Notes: generated by a model not told the origin, from the letters alone. DNA of 64,000 bases from JAWKZG01 sp041396125 (GCA_041396125.1 JAWKZG010000001.1:248001-312000); one strand, 5' to 3'. Counted from the stretch's first letter, positions 15,932 through 26,751 are shown. A program made the numbers and translations.

Positions 15932-18292
15932 TTGGGTCAAAATTGAAGTCAACGGTGAGCAGCTGGAAGCGCGTAAAGGCGCGATGCTCATCGAAGTGAC
16001 CGACGCTGCGGGGATTAAAATCCCGCGTTTTTGCTATCACCCGAAACTGTCTGTTGCGGCTAATTGTCGGATGTGTCTGGTTGAGGTCGAACGCGCGCCC
16101 AAACCGCTACCAGCCTGCGCTACGCCAGTGATGGATGGCATGAAAGTCTGGACCCGTTCGGCCAAGGCACTGGAAGCGCAGCAGGGCACCATGGAGTTCC
16201 TGCTGATCAATCACCCGCTGGATTGCCCGATTTGTGATCAGGGTGGTGAGTGCGAGCTGCAGGATGTAGCGATGGGTTACGGTGACAGCGTTTCACGCTT
16301 TGTGGAGCGTAAACGGGCAGTAGCCGACAAAGACATCGGGCCGTTGATTGCGACCGGTATGGATCGCTGTATCCACTGTGCCCGTTGTATTCGTTTCGGC
16401 GAGAAATTGCCGGCTTGCGCGAGCTCGGTGCTACCGGGCGTGGCGAGCATATGGAGATCGGTACTTATATTCATAAAAGTATGGTCTCGGAATTATCCGG
16501 TAATGTGATCGACATTTGTCCGGTGGGTGCGTTGATGGCGAAGCCTTCGTATAATACCGGACGTTCGTGGGAATACATCCAGCATGCAGCGGTATCGCCG
16601 CATGATTCGGTTGGGTCCAACCTTTTTATCCATACGATCCGCGGCAAAGTAATGCGGGTCGTGCCGCATGATAACGAAGAAATCAATGAAGCCTGGCTGT
16701 CAGATCGTGACCGTTTTAGCTACGAGGGTATCTACGCTTCTGACAGAGTGCTCAAACCCTGGCTTAAGACGCACGGCGACAGCGAATGGAGCGAAGCACT
16801 GGCGGCAGCCAGCGAGCAGCTCAAGACTGTCCTGAGTAAGCATGGTGCAGAATCGGTTGGTGTACTGATAGCCCCGAATGCCACTGTCGAAGAAATGTAC
16901 CTGGCGCAGAAGCTGGCACGCGGTCTGGGTATCAGTAATATTGATCATCGGCTACGCCAGGCCGATTTTAGCGACGATGCGACGGCTCCCGTTTTCCCGT
17001 GGCTGGGCCAGAGTCTGGTTGAACTGGAAAAAAATGACGCTGTGCTGCTGATCGGCTCGAATGTGCGTATGGAGCAGCCACTGGCAGGGCACCGCATCCG
17101 TAAAGCGGCTCTGCAAGGTGCTAAAGTCATGTTTATCAATCCGCGTGCATTTGATTTTCGCTTTCCGGTCGCAGCCACGATCAATACCGATCCGAATGCG
17201 ATGTTGCAGGCTTTGGCCAGCATTGCAAAAGCTTTAATGCAGGCGGGTAAGAACGCCGATGCAGCTGCGGATCTGCAAAAATTAATCGAGAAAGCAAAAG
17301 TCACCGAGCAAACCCAGACCATTGCCGATGCTCTACTTGAAGGGAAAGCCACAAGCGTTCTGTTGGGCAATTTGGCAATCGCCCATCCGGTTTATTCGAC
17401 ACTGCGCGCATTGGCCGGGTTTATTGCCCAAGCAAGTGGCGCGGCATTGGGGTATTTACCCGACGCCAGCAATAGCGTCGGGGGTTGGTTGAGCGGTGCT
17501 CTGCCGCAGCGCGGACCGGGCGGGCAAGTCGTGGATAATCCGGGTTTGAATGCCCGCGCGATGCTGGAGCAACCCCGTAAAGCTTATTTGCTGATCGGTG
17601 CCATCGAACCTGAACTGGATTGTTGGGACAGCGTCGCTGCCTTGAAGGCGCTGCAGCAAGCAGAATGTGTCATCGCGCTGACACCTTTCAGTGGCCGATT
17701 AAAAGATTACGCCGATGTGATCCTGCCGATTGCAACCTTTGCCGAAACGTCCGGTACGAGTATCAATGCCGAAGGGCGCTGGCAACGTTTTCAAGGTGCC
17801 TGCAAGCCTCTGGGCGAAGCCCGCCCCGGCTGGAAAGTGCTGCGGGTACTGGGCAATTCATTGCAACTGGACAGTTTTGATTACCTCGATTCGCCGCAGA
17901 TTGAAGCCGAGGCCCGGAGCGCGTGCCGAGATCTACAACCGGACAATAAAACCGTGTTCGATGGCGAATTGACAACGGATCTCGAAGCCGAGATCTGGCG
18001 GCTTGCCGATGTACCTATTTATTCCGTTGATGCATTAGTGCGACGGGCTGATGCTTTACAGCAAACGCCTTTGGCACAGCCGGCGCAAATTCGTATTAAC
18101 AGCCAAACCGCGCAAAAACTCGGACTGCATAACGCGGCGCAGGCCAAAGCCAAGCAAAGCAATGGTGAAATTGTCTTGCCGCTGGTGTTGGACGATAGCA
18201 TTCCGGATGCTTGTGTCTGGATTGCGGCGGGCTTGACCGAAACCGCTCAGCTCGGGCCGATGACCGGTCCAATCGAGCTGGATGCGGCTTAA
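15932..18292 (+). CDS. nuoG: NADH-quinone oxidoreductase subunit G, frameshifted
   Basis: The largest peripheral subunit, with several Fe-S clusters and a molybdopterin-oxidoreductase-like C-terminus that has lost its cofactor. N-terminal ligands are in FCYHPKLSVAANCRMCLVEV, DCPICDQGGECELQD and CIHCARCIRFGE. The frame shifts near 16402 (one G missing), after which EIAGLRELGATGRGEH, DICPVGALMAKP and the rest run to 18292. The start is unclear. The homologous N-terminus (VKIEVNGEQLEARKG) is open from 15936 but has no ATG or GTG. A TTG at 15932 would fit if the GGG there has one extra G. Reconstructed length is about 787 residues. Confidence 0.87.
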
Positions 18293-18321
18293 TCACTTGA
18301 CTTATTACTTGGGGTAAGCGC

Positions 18322-19431
18322 GTGGAGACAGAGACAACGCTGCTCGGCATAGTGTGGGATTTGATTGTTATCATTTTCAAAATCATACTAATCGTACTCC
18401 CACTTTTGCTTTGCGTGGCGTATCTGACATTTGCCGAACGTAAAATTATCGGCTATATGCAGGTTCGGATGGGGCCAAACAGAGTTGGGCCTAAAGGCTG
18501 GCTGCAACCGATTGCGGATGTAGTCAAGCTGATGTTCAAAGAGGTCATTATCCCATCGGGGGCCAACCGGTTTTTATTCCTGATTGCACCAGTGTTATCG
18601 ATCGGACCGGCTTTAGCCGCCTGGGCGGTGATCCCGTTCGCCGATGGCATGGTGCTGGCGGATTTGAATGCCGGTTTACTGTACCTGCTGGCCCTGACCT
18701 CGCTGGGGGTCTACGGTGTTATCATCGCTGGCTGGGCCTCAAACTCCAAATACGCCTTCCTCGGTGCGATGCGTTCGGCAGCGCAGATCGTGGCCTATGA
18801 GATTGCCATGGGTTTCGCACTGGTTGGGGTGCTCATGGTATCGGGCAGTTTGAACCTGGGTGATATTGTGCATGCTCAGGAAGGCCACTTTTTTAACTGG
18901 TTCTGGCTGCCTTTGCTGCCTTTATTCATTGTGTACTTTATTTCCGGTGTTGCTGAAACAAACCGGGCGCCTTTTGATGTAGCAGAAGGCGAATCCGAGA
19001 TTGTTGCCGGTTTTCATGTTGAATATTCCGGTACCACCTTCGCCGTGTTTTTCCTGGCGGAATACGCCAATATGATTTTAATTTCGGCTCTGACCGCCGT
19101 GATGTTTATGGGGGGCTGGCTGTCACCTTTTGCGGGGCTGCCCGTGATTGGTGCGCCAGGGCTGCACTGGTTGTTGATCAAAACTGCATTCTTCCTGTTT
19201 TTCTTCTTGTGGTTTCGGGCTACGTTTCCACGCTATCGCTACGATCAGATTATGCGCCTGGGCTGGAAAGTATTCATTCCGATTACTATCGTCTGGATTT
19301 TCGTCCTTGGCATCGGCATTGTTACAAAAACCAGTCCCGGATTTGAAATTGCAGTTCTGGCATTCGCAGGGCTGGTGGGTATTATCGCGAAGCTGACGCA
19401 GAACGTTAAAAAACTGGGGATGCAATCATGA
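18322..19431 (+). CDS. nuoH: NADH-quinone oxidoreductase subunit H
   Basis: A membrane subunit forming much of the quinone tunnel. It has 369 residues with about eight or nine membrane helices. Family landmarks are AERKIIGYMQVRMGPNRVGP, EVAYEI-type IVAYEIAMGF, and the charged loop AETNRAPFDVAEGESEIVAG. It starts with GTG at 18322 and its stop overlaps the nuoI start by 4 bp. Intact, unlike several neighbours. Confidence 0.97.
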   Translation: METETTLLGIVWDLIVIIFKIILIVLPLLLCVAYLTFAERKIIGYMQVRMGPNRVGPKGWLQPIADVVKLMFKEVIIPSGANRFLFLIAPVLSIGPALAAWAVIPFADGMVLADLNAGLLYLLALTSLGVYGVIIAGWASNSKYAFLGAMRSAAQIVAYEIAMGFALVGVLMVSGSLNLGDIVHAQEGHFFNWFWLPLLPLFIVYFISGVAETNRAPFDVAEGESEIVAGFHVEYSGTTFAVFFLAEYANMILISALTAVMFMGGWLSPFAGLPVIGAPGLHWLLIKTAFFLFFFLWFRATFPRYRYDQIMRLGWKVFIPITIVWIFVLGIGIVTKTSPGFEIAVLAFAGLVGIIAKLTQNVKKLGMQS

Positions 19432-19916
19432 ACGTCATCCTGCAATACTTCAAAACCTTCATGCTGTGGGAACTGCTGCTTGGTTTGCGGTTAACAGGCA
19501 GGCATTTATTTACCCGCAAGATCACGGTGCAGTTTCCTGAAGAGCGGACGCCTCAATCGCCTCGTTTTCGCGGTTTACATGCTCTGCGCCGTTATCCAAA
19601 CGGAGAAGAGCGCTGTATCGCCTGTAAATTATGCGAAGCGGTATGTCCTGCGCTGGCCATCACGATTGACTCGGAAGAGCGCGCTGATGGTACCCGGCGT
19701 ACCACCCGCTACGATATCGACTTGTTCAAATGTATTTTCTGCGGGTTTTGTGAAGAAGCCTGCCCGGTCGACTCGATCGTTGAGACACGGGTGTTTGATT
19801 ATCATTTTGAAAATCGCGGCGAGCAAATCATGACTAAAGACAAACTGCTGGCCATTGGCGACAAATACGAAGCTCAGATCGCAGCAGATCGGGCAGCAGA
19901 TGCGCCTTACCGATAA
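19428..19916 (+). CDS. nuoI: NADH-quinone oxidoreductase subunit I
   Basis: The 23-kDa-type ferredoxin subunit carrying clusters N6a and N6b. Two [4Fe-4S] motifs are complete: CIACKLCEAVCPALAI and CIFCGFCEEACPVDSI. Length of 162 residues is standard. It overlaps nuoH by 4 bp. Confidence 0.97.
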   Translation: MNVILQYFKTFMLWELLLGLRLTGRHLFTRKITVQFPEERTPQSPRFRGLHALRRYPNGEERCIACKLCEAVCPALAITIDSEERADGTRRTTRYDIDLFKCIFCGFCEEACPVDSIVETRVFDYHFENRGEQIMTKDKLLAIGDKYEAQIAADRAADAPYR

Positions 19917-19935
19917 CTGAGCGGGAACCGAACGT

Positions 19936-20535
19936 ATGGGATTCGAGAAATTTTTGTTTTGGGTATTTGCGGTGATCCTGGTATTTGCCGCAGCCCGTGT
20001 CATCACCGTGCGAAATCCGGTTCATGCGGTATTGTTTCTGGTGCTGGCGTTTTTCAATAGTGCCGCACTGTGGATGCTGCTGGAAGCGGAATTTCTGGCT
20101 ATCGCCCTGGTATTGGTTTATGTAGGTGCGGTAATGGTGCTGTTCCTGTTCGTGGTCATGATGCTGGACATCAATATTGCACCGTTGCGGGAAGGCTTTA
20201 TCCGTTACCTGCCTGTGGGCATTCTGGTGGCTGCTGCAATCGTCATCGAAATGGGCCTGGTTGTCGGTGGTAAATACTTTGCGGGTTTCCAGCTCGGTGC
20301 GCGCTATCCGGCAGATTATAGTAATACCGAAGCGCTGGGTTCGGTACTTTACACATTTTACGTATATCCCTTCGAAATCGCGGCGGTTATCCTGCTGGTT
20401 GCAATTATTGCGGCGATTGCCCTGACTATGCGTAAGCGGCCCGAGACTAAATATCAGAACCCGGCCCAGCAGATCGCAGTCCAGAGTAAGGATCGTGTGC
20501 GTCTGATCAACATGCCAACCGAAAAGCAGTCGTAA
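19936..20535 (+). CDS. nuoJ: NADH-quinone oxidoreductase subunit J
   Basis: A 199-residue membrane subunit with five predicted helices. RNPVHAVLFLVLAFFNSA and ALVLVYVGAVMVLFLFVVMM match the family, the latter holding the pi-bulge helix implicated in coupling. The C-terminal tail is hydrophilic. It lies between nuoI and nuoK with short gaps. Confidence 0.96.
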   Translation: MGFEKFLFWVFAVILVFAAARVITVRNPVHAVLFLVLAFFNSAALWMLLEAEFLAIALVLVYVGAVMVLFLFVVMMLDINIAPLREGFIRYLPVGILVAAAIVIEMGLVVGGKYFAGFQLGARYPADYSNTEALGSVLYTFYVYPFEIAAVILLVAIIAAIALTMRKRPETKYQNPAQQIAVQSKDRVRLINMPTEKQS

Positions 20536-20568
20536 TTTATTCATGCATAACGTTTTAATGGGGGATAG

Positions 20569-20874
20569 ATGATCGCCTTGACCGATTACCTGATTCTGGG
20601 TGCGATCCTCTTTTGTCTCAGTATCGCGGGCATTTTCATCAATCGCAAGAATGTGATTATCTTGCTGATGTCCATCGAGCTGATGCTATTGGCGGTGAAT
20701 TTCAATTTCATCGCATTTTCGCGCTTTCTGAACGATGCTACCGGCCAAGTATTCGTGTTTTTTATTCTGACCGTGGCGGCGGCGGAAGCGGCAATTGGCC
20801 TCGCTATATTGGTCGTACTGTTTCGTAACCGACAGACGATTAATGTCGACGATCTAAATCGTATGAAGGGTTGA
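20569..20874 (+). CDS. nuoK: NADH-quinone oxidoreductase subunit K
   Basis: A 101-residue, three-helix membrane subunit. The conserved glutamates in proton transfer are visible in LLMSIELMLLAVNFNF and VAAAEAAIGLAI. GGGG precedes the ATG. nuoL follows 4 bp after the stop codon. Confidence 0.96.
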   Translation: MIALTDYLILGAILFCLSIAGIFINRKNVIILLMSIELMLLAVNFNFIAFSRFLNDATGQVFVFFILTVAAAEAAIGLAILVVLFRNRQTINVDDLNRMKG

Positions 20875-20878
20875 GGCT

Positions 20879-22894
20879 ATGCAGACTGTCTACCTCTGGA
20901 TCGTTTTGTTCCCGCTGCTAGGTGCCATTATTGCTGGTTTATTTGGGCATAAGATTGGCCGTGCCGGCGCGCACTGGGTGACGATTATTGGCGTTGCCTT
21001 ATCGTTTTTGCTTGGCCTGGTGGTGCTGAAGCATCACGTTATTGATGGTGGCCCGGATTTCAACGGATCCGTTTATACTTGGCTGGTGTCAGGCGGATAA
21101 CAATGGAGATCGGCTTTCTGGTCGATGGCCTGACCGCTGTGATGATCTCGGTGGTAACGTTCGTGTCGTTCATGGTGCATATTTACACCATTGGTTATAT
21201 GTACGATGATCCGGGCTACACAGCGCTTTTTCAGCTATATCTCACTGTTTACTTTTGCCATGCTTATGCTGGTGATGTCGAACAACTTTATGCAGTTGTT
21301 TTCGGCTGGAAGCCGTGGGTCTGGTGTCGTATCTGCTGATTGGATTCTGGTATACCCGTCCGACAGCGATTTTCGCCAATATGAAAGCTTTTCTGGTCAA
21401 TCGGGTCGGCGATTTCGGCTTTCTTCTTGGCATTGCGCTGATCATGATGCATTTCGATAGTCTGGATTACGCCACTGTGTTTGCAGCGGCACCGGATAAA
21501 GCCGATACAATTATTCCGCTGTTTGGCGGCAGTCAACTCATGACTGTAGCCTGTATCCTGCTATTCATCGGTGCGATGGGTAAATCGGCCCAAGTGCCAT
21601 TACATGTCTGGTTACCGGACTCAATGGAAGGTCCGACTCCGATCTCAGCGTTGATTCATGCCGCAACTATGGTGACAGCCGGGATTTTCATGATTCGCCC
21701 GTATGTCACCACTGTTCGAACTGTCGACTACAGCACTCAGCGTAGTGTTGATCATCGGTTCGATTACTGCATTGTTTATGGGTTTTCTGGGCATTATCCA
21801 AGTGATATCAAGCGGGTGGTGGCGTATTCACACTGTCACAGCTTGGATATATGACCGTCGCGCTCGGTGCCTCAGCATACTCCGTTGCAATCTTCCACTT
21901 GATGACGCATGCGTTTTTCAAAGCTCTGTTGTTTCTGGCGGCAGGCTCGGTGATTATCGCCATGCATCATGAGCAGAATATTTGGAAGATGGGCGGTCTG
22001 CGGAAATATATGCCGATTACCTGGATCACCTTCCTGGTCGGTACCCTGGCGTTGGTGGGGACACCGTTTTTCGCCGGCTTTTATTCCAAGGACAGCATTC
22101 TTGAAGCTGTGCATTTATCGCAGACACCGGGTCATACCATCGCATTTGTGGCTGTGTTACTAGGTGTATTTGTCACCAGTTTCTATTCGTTTCGCCTGTA
22201 TTTCGTGGTATTTCACGGCAAAGAGCGTTTTAATACCGAAGAGCAGCACGATACACATGCCAGCCACGATGCTCATGATGATCACCATCATGGCGGGGTA
22301 CCTCACGAACCTCCGGCAGTAGTCACCATACCTCTAATTTTGCTGGCGATACCGTCCGTGATTATTGGTGCGCTGACTATCGGGCCGATGCTATACGGTG
22401 ATGTGTTCAGTAGCTCGATTTTTGTAAACCCTGAGCATAACCCTTTGCATCCTATGGCCGAGGAGTACCACGGCTGGTGGCAGTATGCACTGCATAGTTT
22501 TATCAATGTTAATATTCCCGCCTTCTGGCTAGCTCTGGCTGGCGCAGTGAGTGCCTGGTATATGTATCTTAAGCGCCCGGAATTACCAGGTCAGATTCAG
22601 GCTAAATTTGCTCAGTCCAAACCGCTTGCGATCCTGCAGACCACGCTGGAACAGAAGTACTGGTTCGACTATATCAATGAGCGTTATATCGCAGGTGGCG
22701 GACGTTTATTGGGTCGCGGTTTGTGGAAGTACTCGGATGCCGGTTTGATAGATGGTCTTATCGTGAACGGTACTTCCAAAGCTATTGGCTGGCTGGCGAC
22801 TATTGTACGCCGTGTACAGACGGGTTTTCTTTATCACTATGCATTCGCCATGATCATCGGCCTGTTAGGGCTGTTGACTTGGGTTGTAAGTTAA
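20879..22894 (+). CDS. nuoL: NADH-quinone oxidoreductase subunit L, about seven frameshifts
   Basis: A large antiporter-like proton-pumping subunit. The N-terminus (20879) and the C-terminal 347 residues (from about 21851) are clear, but the middle hops between frames. From homologous segments I place indels near 21096 (before TMEIGFLVDGLTAVM), 21222, 21300, 21309 (around FFGWEAVGLVSYLLIG), 21696 (before SPLFELSTTALS), 21801 and 21829 (around DIKRVVAYSTLSQLGYMT). Summed length of 2016 nt gives about 670 residues, normal for NuoL. A His-rich loop (ASHDAHDDHHHGG) lies near the C-terminal third. Seven one-base events within 735 bp point to a poor-quality stretch of sequence. Confidence 0.85.
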
Positions 22895-22918
22895 TAATGA
22901 CAAACATTAAGGAATCTC

Positions 22919-24433
22919 ATGCTGGCTGAATTCCCGTTTCTGAGTTTTGTCATCTGGACGCCCATTATTGGTGGCGTCGCTGTGTTATTCATAGGGGATG
23001 ACAGTCCGGCCAAAGCCAAGCGGCTGGCCCTGGTTGTTGCGCTGCTGACATTTGCGTTCAGCTTACCGCTGTACGGGCTATTTAATAGCACCCTCGGTAC
23101 GATGCAGTTGCAAGAACTCTCGCCCTGGATACCGACGATAGACGTTTATTATCATCTGGGTGTTGATGGTTTCTCCATGCCACTGATTTTGCTGACGAGT
23201 TTCACTACAGTGCTCGTGGTAATCGCCGGCTGGGAAGTTATTCAGTACCGGGTTGCGCAGTACATGGCAGCGTTTCTGGTCATGGAAGGACTGATGATCG
23301 GGGTATTTGCTGCACTGGACGCGATCCTGTTCTATGTGTTCTTCGAGGCTATGCTGATCCCGATGTTTCTGATTATCGGTATCTGGGGTGGGCCGCGCCG
23401 GGTTTATGCGACTATCAAGTTCTTTCTATACACCTTTCTGGGTTCGGTGTTTATGCTGGTCGCGCTAATCTATATGTATTTTCAGGCCGGCAGTTTTGAC
23501 ATCCTGGTATTTCATGATCTGAAACTGGATATGCAGGAACAGATCCTGATATTTCTGGCATTTTTGATTGCTTTTGCGGTGAAGGTTCCTATGTGGCCAG
23601 TGCACACTTGGTTGCCGGATGCGCATGTGGAAGCACCGACTGGCGGCTCGGTAATCCTGGCGGCTATCACGCTGAAAATTGGCGGCTATGGCTTTCTGCG
23701 GTTTTCTTTGCCGATCACACCTGATGCCGCCAGTTATCTGGACTGGTTTATTATTTCGCTGTCGCTGATCGCAGTGGTCTACATCAGTCTGGTTGCGCTG
23801 GTGCAACAAGATATGAAAAAACTGATTGCGTACTCATCTATTGCACATATGGGATTCGTGACACTGGGCTTTTTCATTATCTTTAATCTGGCTGAGAATG
23901 CACCGGGCAGCAGTGGTATCCCCATGGCTATCGAAGGTGGGATGGTGCAGATGATTTCGCACGGGTTTATTTCCGGTGCCTTGTTCCTTTGTGTTGGGGT
24001 ACTGTACGATCGCCTGCACTCGCGCAAGATCAGCGATTACGGCGGAGTGGTAAATACCATGCCGGTATTCGCTGCATTCATGGTGCTGTTTGCGATGGCT
24101 AATGCGGGCTTGCCCGGCACGTCTGGGTTCGTTGGCGAATTCATGGTTATCCTGAGTAGCCTCCAGGCTAATTTCTGGATTGCTTTTCTGGCGGCCACCA
24201 CATTGATATTAGGGGCTTCTTATACCCTCTGGCTGGTTAAGCGCGTGATTTTTGGTGCTGTCGCTAATGATGGTGTTGCTGCGCTCAAAGACATTAACCG
24301 GCGTGAGATTATCATGCTCAGCCTATTGGCGATCATGATACTCCTGGTCGGTATCTGGCCTGATCCGCTGGTGTCAGTCATGCATCCAACTGTCGATAAT
24401 TTGATTGAACATGTCACTCGTTCCAAGCTGTAA
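22919..24433 (+). CDS. nuoM: NADH-quinone oxidoreductase subunit M
   Basis: An antiporter-like proton-pumping subunit with 504 residues and about 14 membrane helices. Characteristic are LGVDGFSMPLILLTSF, YVFFEAMLIPMFLIIG with the key Glu, the Lys-containing AVKVPMWPVHTWLPDAHVEA, and LIAYSSIAHMGF. It is intact and starts 24 bp after nuoL. Confidence 0.97.
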   Translation: MLAEFPFLSFVIWTPIIGGVAVLFIGDDSPAKAKRLALVVALLTFAFSLPLYGLFNSTLGTMQLQELSPWIPTIDVYYHLGVDGFSMPLILLTSFTTVLVVIAGWEVIQYRVAQYMAAFLVMEGLMIGVFAALDAILFYVFFEAMLIPMFLIIGIWGGPRRVYATIKFFLYTFLGSVFMLVALIYMYFQAGSFDILVFHDLKLDMQEQILIFLAFLIAFAVKVPMWPVHTWLPDAHVEAPTGGSVILAAITLKIGGYGFLRFSLPITPDAASYLDWFIISLSLIAVVYISLVALVQQDMKKLIAYSSIAHMGFVTLGFFIIFNLAENAPGSSGIPMAIEGGMVQMISHGFISGALFLCVGVLYDRLHSRKISDYGGVVNTMPVFAAFMVLFAMANAGLPGTSGFVGEFMVILSSLQANFWIAFLAATTLILGASYTLWLVKRVIFGAVANDGVAALKDINRREIIMLSLLAIMILLVGIWPDPLVSVMHPTVDNLIEHVTRSKL

Positions 24434-24445
24434 GGAAATCCGTTA

Positions 24446-25906
24446 ATGAATTTCGTCACGCCCGATATTTCCCTGGCAGCGCCGGAATTGCTCGTGATGA
24501 GCCTGACCTGTCTCGTATTGGTCATTGACGTATTTCTGCCTCAGCAGCAGCGTCACATCACGTATAACTTGACGCAGCTGACTTTGCTGGGTGCGCTCTT
24601 ACTGACCTTGCAAGGTTTCGGTGGTGAACCGGTAATCGGTTTCGATGGACACTATATCCGCGATACCTTAAGCGATGTGTTGAAGATTTCGGTGTATTTG
24701 ATCAGCGCCGCAGTGTTTTTATATTCGCGTGATTATTTGCGCGAGCGCGATCTGTTTCAGGGCGAGTACTACGTCCTTGGACTGTTCGGTGTTCTCGGCA
24801 TGATGATCATGATCTCGGCACACAGCTTCCTGACGGTCTATCTGGGGTTAGAGCTGTTGTCTCTGTCGCTGTATGCACTGGTCGCCTTCAACCGCGATAA
24901 TGCGGATGCCTCCGAAGCAGCCATGAAGTATTTTGTGTTGGGTGCACTGGCTTCTGGCATGCTGTTGTACGGTATTTCCATGATTTACGGTGCAACCGGC
25001 AGTGTGGCAATTCAAAGTGTTGCCGAAGCACTGGCACAAACTGATCAATCTGATAACCGCATTGTATTGTCATTCGGGTTGGTTTTTCTGGTTGTCGGAC
25101 TGGCTTTTAAACTGGGGGCAGTGCCATTTCATATGTGGTTGCCAGATGTTTATCAAGGGGCGCCGACCTCGGTCACGCTGTACCTTGGTTCTGCCCCCAA
25201 ACTGGCTGCATTCGCATTACTGATTCGGGTGCTTGCGGATGCTATGGGTATGCTGCACAGCGATTGGCAGCAAATGCTGGTAATTCTGGCTGCGCTGTCA
25301 CTGGTCGCCGGTAATCTGATCGCGATTGCGCAGGTAAATATCAAGCGCATGCTGGCCTATTCAACTATATCCCATGTTGGTTTTTTATTATTGGGTGTAT
25401 TGGCAGGCACGCAACAAGGCTATTCTTCGGCCCTGTTTTACATCATCACTTATGTGCTTATGGTGACAGGCGCGTTTGGTATCATTCTGATTCTGAGTCG
25501 GGCCGGATTCGAAGCTGAGAATATCACTGATTTCAAAGGACTGAATGATAGAAATCCGTGGCTGGCTTTTTTGATGATGGTGGTTATGATGTCGATGGCT
25601 GGTATCCCGTTTCTGGTTGGTTTCTATGCCAAGCTGGTAGTGCTGCAGGCAGCTATCAGTGCCGGACTGGTCTGGTTGGCGGTGCTGGCGGTTGTGTTCT
25701 CGGTAATCGGGGCGTTTTACTATTTGCGAGTAGTGAAATATATCTATTTTGACAAACCTGAAGCTGGCAGCGCAGGTGAAGAGGCTTTTGCTATCTCTGC
25801 CCTGGACACGACTATCGTGATCAGTACCAATGGCCTGTTGCTTGTCGCACTAGGTATCTATCCCACTGCATTATTGTCTTTATGCCGGGTTGCGTTTCCG
25901 CAATAA
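24446..25906 (+). CDS. nuoN: NADH-quinone oxidoreductase subunit N
   Basis: The third antiporter-like subunit and last nuo gene, 486 residues. Landmarks are YLGLELLSLSLYALVAF, FKLGAVPFHMWLPDVYQGAP and RMLAYSTISHVGFLLLG. The frame is intact. Its last 25 bp overlap the start of mepA. Confidence 0.97.
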   Translation: MNFVTPDISLAAPELLVMSLTCLVLVIDVFLPQQQRHITYNLTQLTLLGALLLTLQGFGGEPVIGFDGHYIRDTLSDVLKISVYLISAAVFLYSRDYLRERDLFQGEYYVLGLFGVLGMMIMISAHSFLTVYLGLELLSLSLYALVAFNRDNADASEAAMKYFVLGALASGMLLYGISMIYGATGSVAIQSVAEALAQTDQSDNRIVLSFGLVFLVVGLAFKLGAVPFHMWLPDVYQGAPTSVTLYLGSAPKLAAFALLIRVLADAMGMLHSDWQQMLVILAALSLVAGNLIAIAQVNIKRMLAYSTISHVGFLLLGVLAGTQQGYSSALFYIITYVLMVTGAFGIILILSRAGFEAENITDFKGLNDRNPWLAFLMMVVMMSMAGIPFLVGFYAKLVVLQAAISAGLVWLAVLAVVFSVIGAFYYLRVVKYIYFDKPEAGSAGEEAFAISALDTTIVISTNGLLLVALGIYPTALLSLCRVAFPQ

Positions 25907-26751
25907 GCTTGCTGCTGTTAAGCGCTGTACTCAGCTTCAGCGCGGTCGGTTCCGCGTGGGCTGAGGGGCGCTTGGCGGCGTGGGGGCAGGCGCGTAAACC
26001 TTCTGCCGCTCAATCTGCACAGTCAATCGGGTTTTATTCCGCTGGTTGTATTGCTGGTGCCCAGGCTTTGCCGCTAAGCGGTCCAGGGTTTCAAGTAATG
26101 CGCTTTGATCGCAACCGTTACTACGGTCACCCTTCGCTAATCCAGTTTATCCAAGAATTAGGCTTCACGGCCCAACAGCATGGTGTACGATTACTGATAG
26201 GGGATTTATCGCAACCGCGCGGTGGTCCCATGAGCTACGGTCATCGAAGTCACCAGATCGGGCTGGATGCGGATATCTGGCTACAACATCTTACTAACGA
26301 CCAAGCACTATCGCCGAAGCAGGCATTGACCTTGCCTATGCACTCAGTAGTGGACAAGAAACGCGGGCGTTTGATCGCCGAGCGCTGGTCGCCGGTTTAT
26401 ACTGAACTATTACGTGCAACAGCCCGCAGCCCTGAAGTTGAACGGGTGTTTGTTAATCCTGTGATCAAACAGGCTTTATGCCGCAATCCGACTAACCATG
26501 CTTGGTTGAGTAAGATACGGCCATGGTGGGGACATGATGCCCATTTCCACGTACGTTTGATCTGCCCGCCCGATAGTCTGCAATGCCGTCCTCAAGAGCC
26601 ACCTGCAGCAGATAGCGGTTGTGATAAATACCTTGATCAATGGGTGCAGGAGCAGATGTCTCCGCCCAAAAAGAAACGCAGTAGCCCTGCAAAAAAGAAA
26701 AAGCCGCTGGTGTTACCGACAGCGTGTAACGCTGTGCTTGATATGTACTAA
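25882..26751 (+). CDS. mepA: Penicillin-insensitive murein endopeptidase MepA
   Basis: A periplasmic LAS-type zinc peptidase that cleaves D-Ala-meso-DAP cross-links in peptidoglycan. The 289-residue product has a signal peptide (about residues 1-27, ending SAWA). Zinc ligands are in SHQIGLDADIWL (HxxGxxxD) and in HDAHFHVRLICP (HxH). A Lys/Pro-rich C-terminal tail (PPKKKRSSPAKKKK) is unusual and may bind the cell wall. The start overlaps nuoN by 25 bp; a later in-frame start would shorten the signal peptide, so 25882 is preferred. Confidence 0.93.
   Translation: MPGCVSAISLLLLSAVLSFSAVGSAWAEGRLAAWGQARKPSAAQSAQSIGFYSAGCIAGAQALPLSGPGFQVMRFDRNRYYGHPSLIQFIQELGFTAQQHGVRLLIGDLSQPRGGPMSYGHRSHQIGLDADIWLQHLTNDQALSPKQALTLPMHSVVDKKRGRLIAERWSPVYTELLRATARSPEVERVFVNPVIKQALCRNPTNHAWLSKIRPWWGHDAHFHVRLICPPDSLQCRPQEPPAADSGCDKYLDQWVQEQMSPPKKKRSSPAKKKKPLVLPTACNAVLDMY

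Noticed and set aside
19834..20544. 236-codon minus-strand ORF antisense to nuoJ
   Set aside because: Rich in His, Gln, Asp and Asn as expected for the complement of membrane-helix codons; no family match.
12103..22894. Programmed ribosomal frameshifting in the nuo genes
   Set aside because: Events are in both directions, at many unrelated positions, without slippery heptamers or stimulatory structures, and genes of this family do not use recoding.
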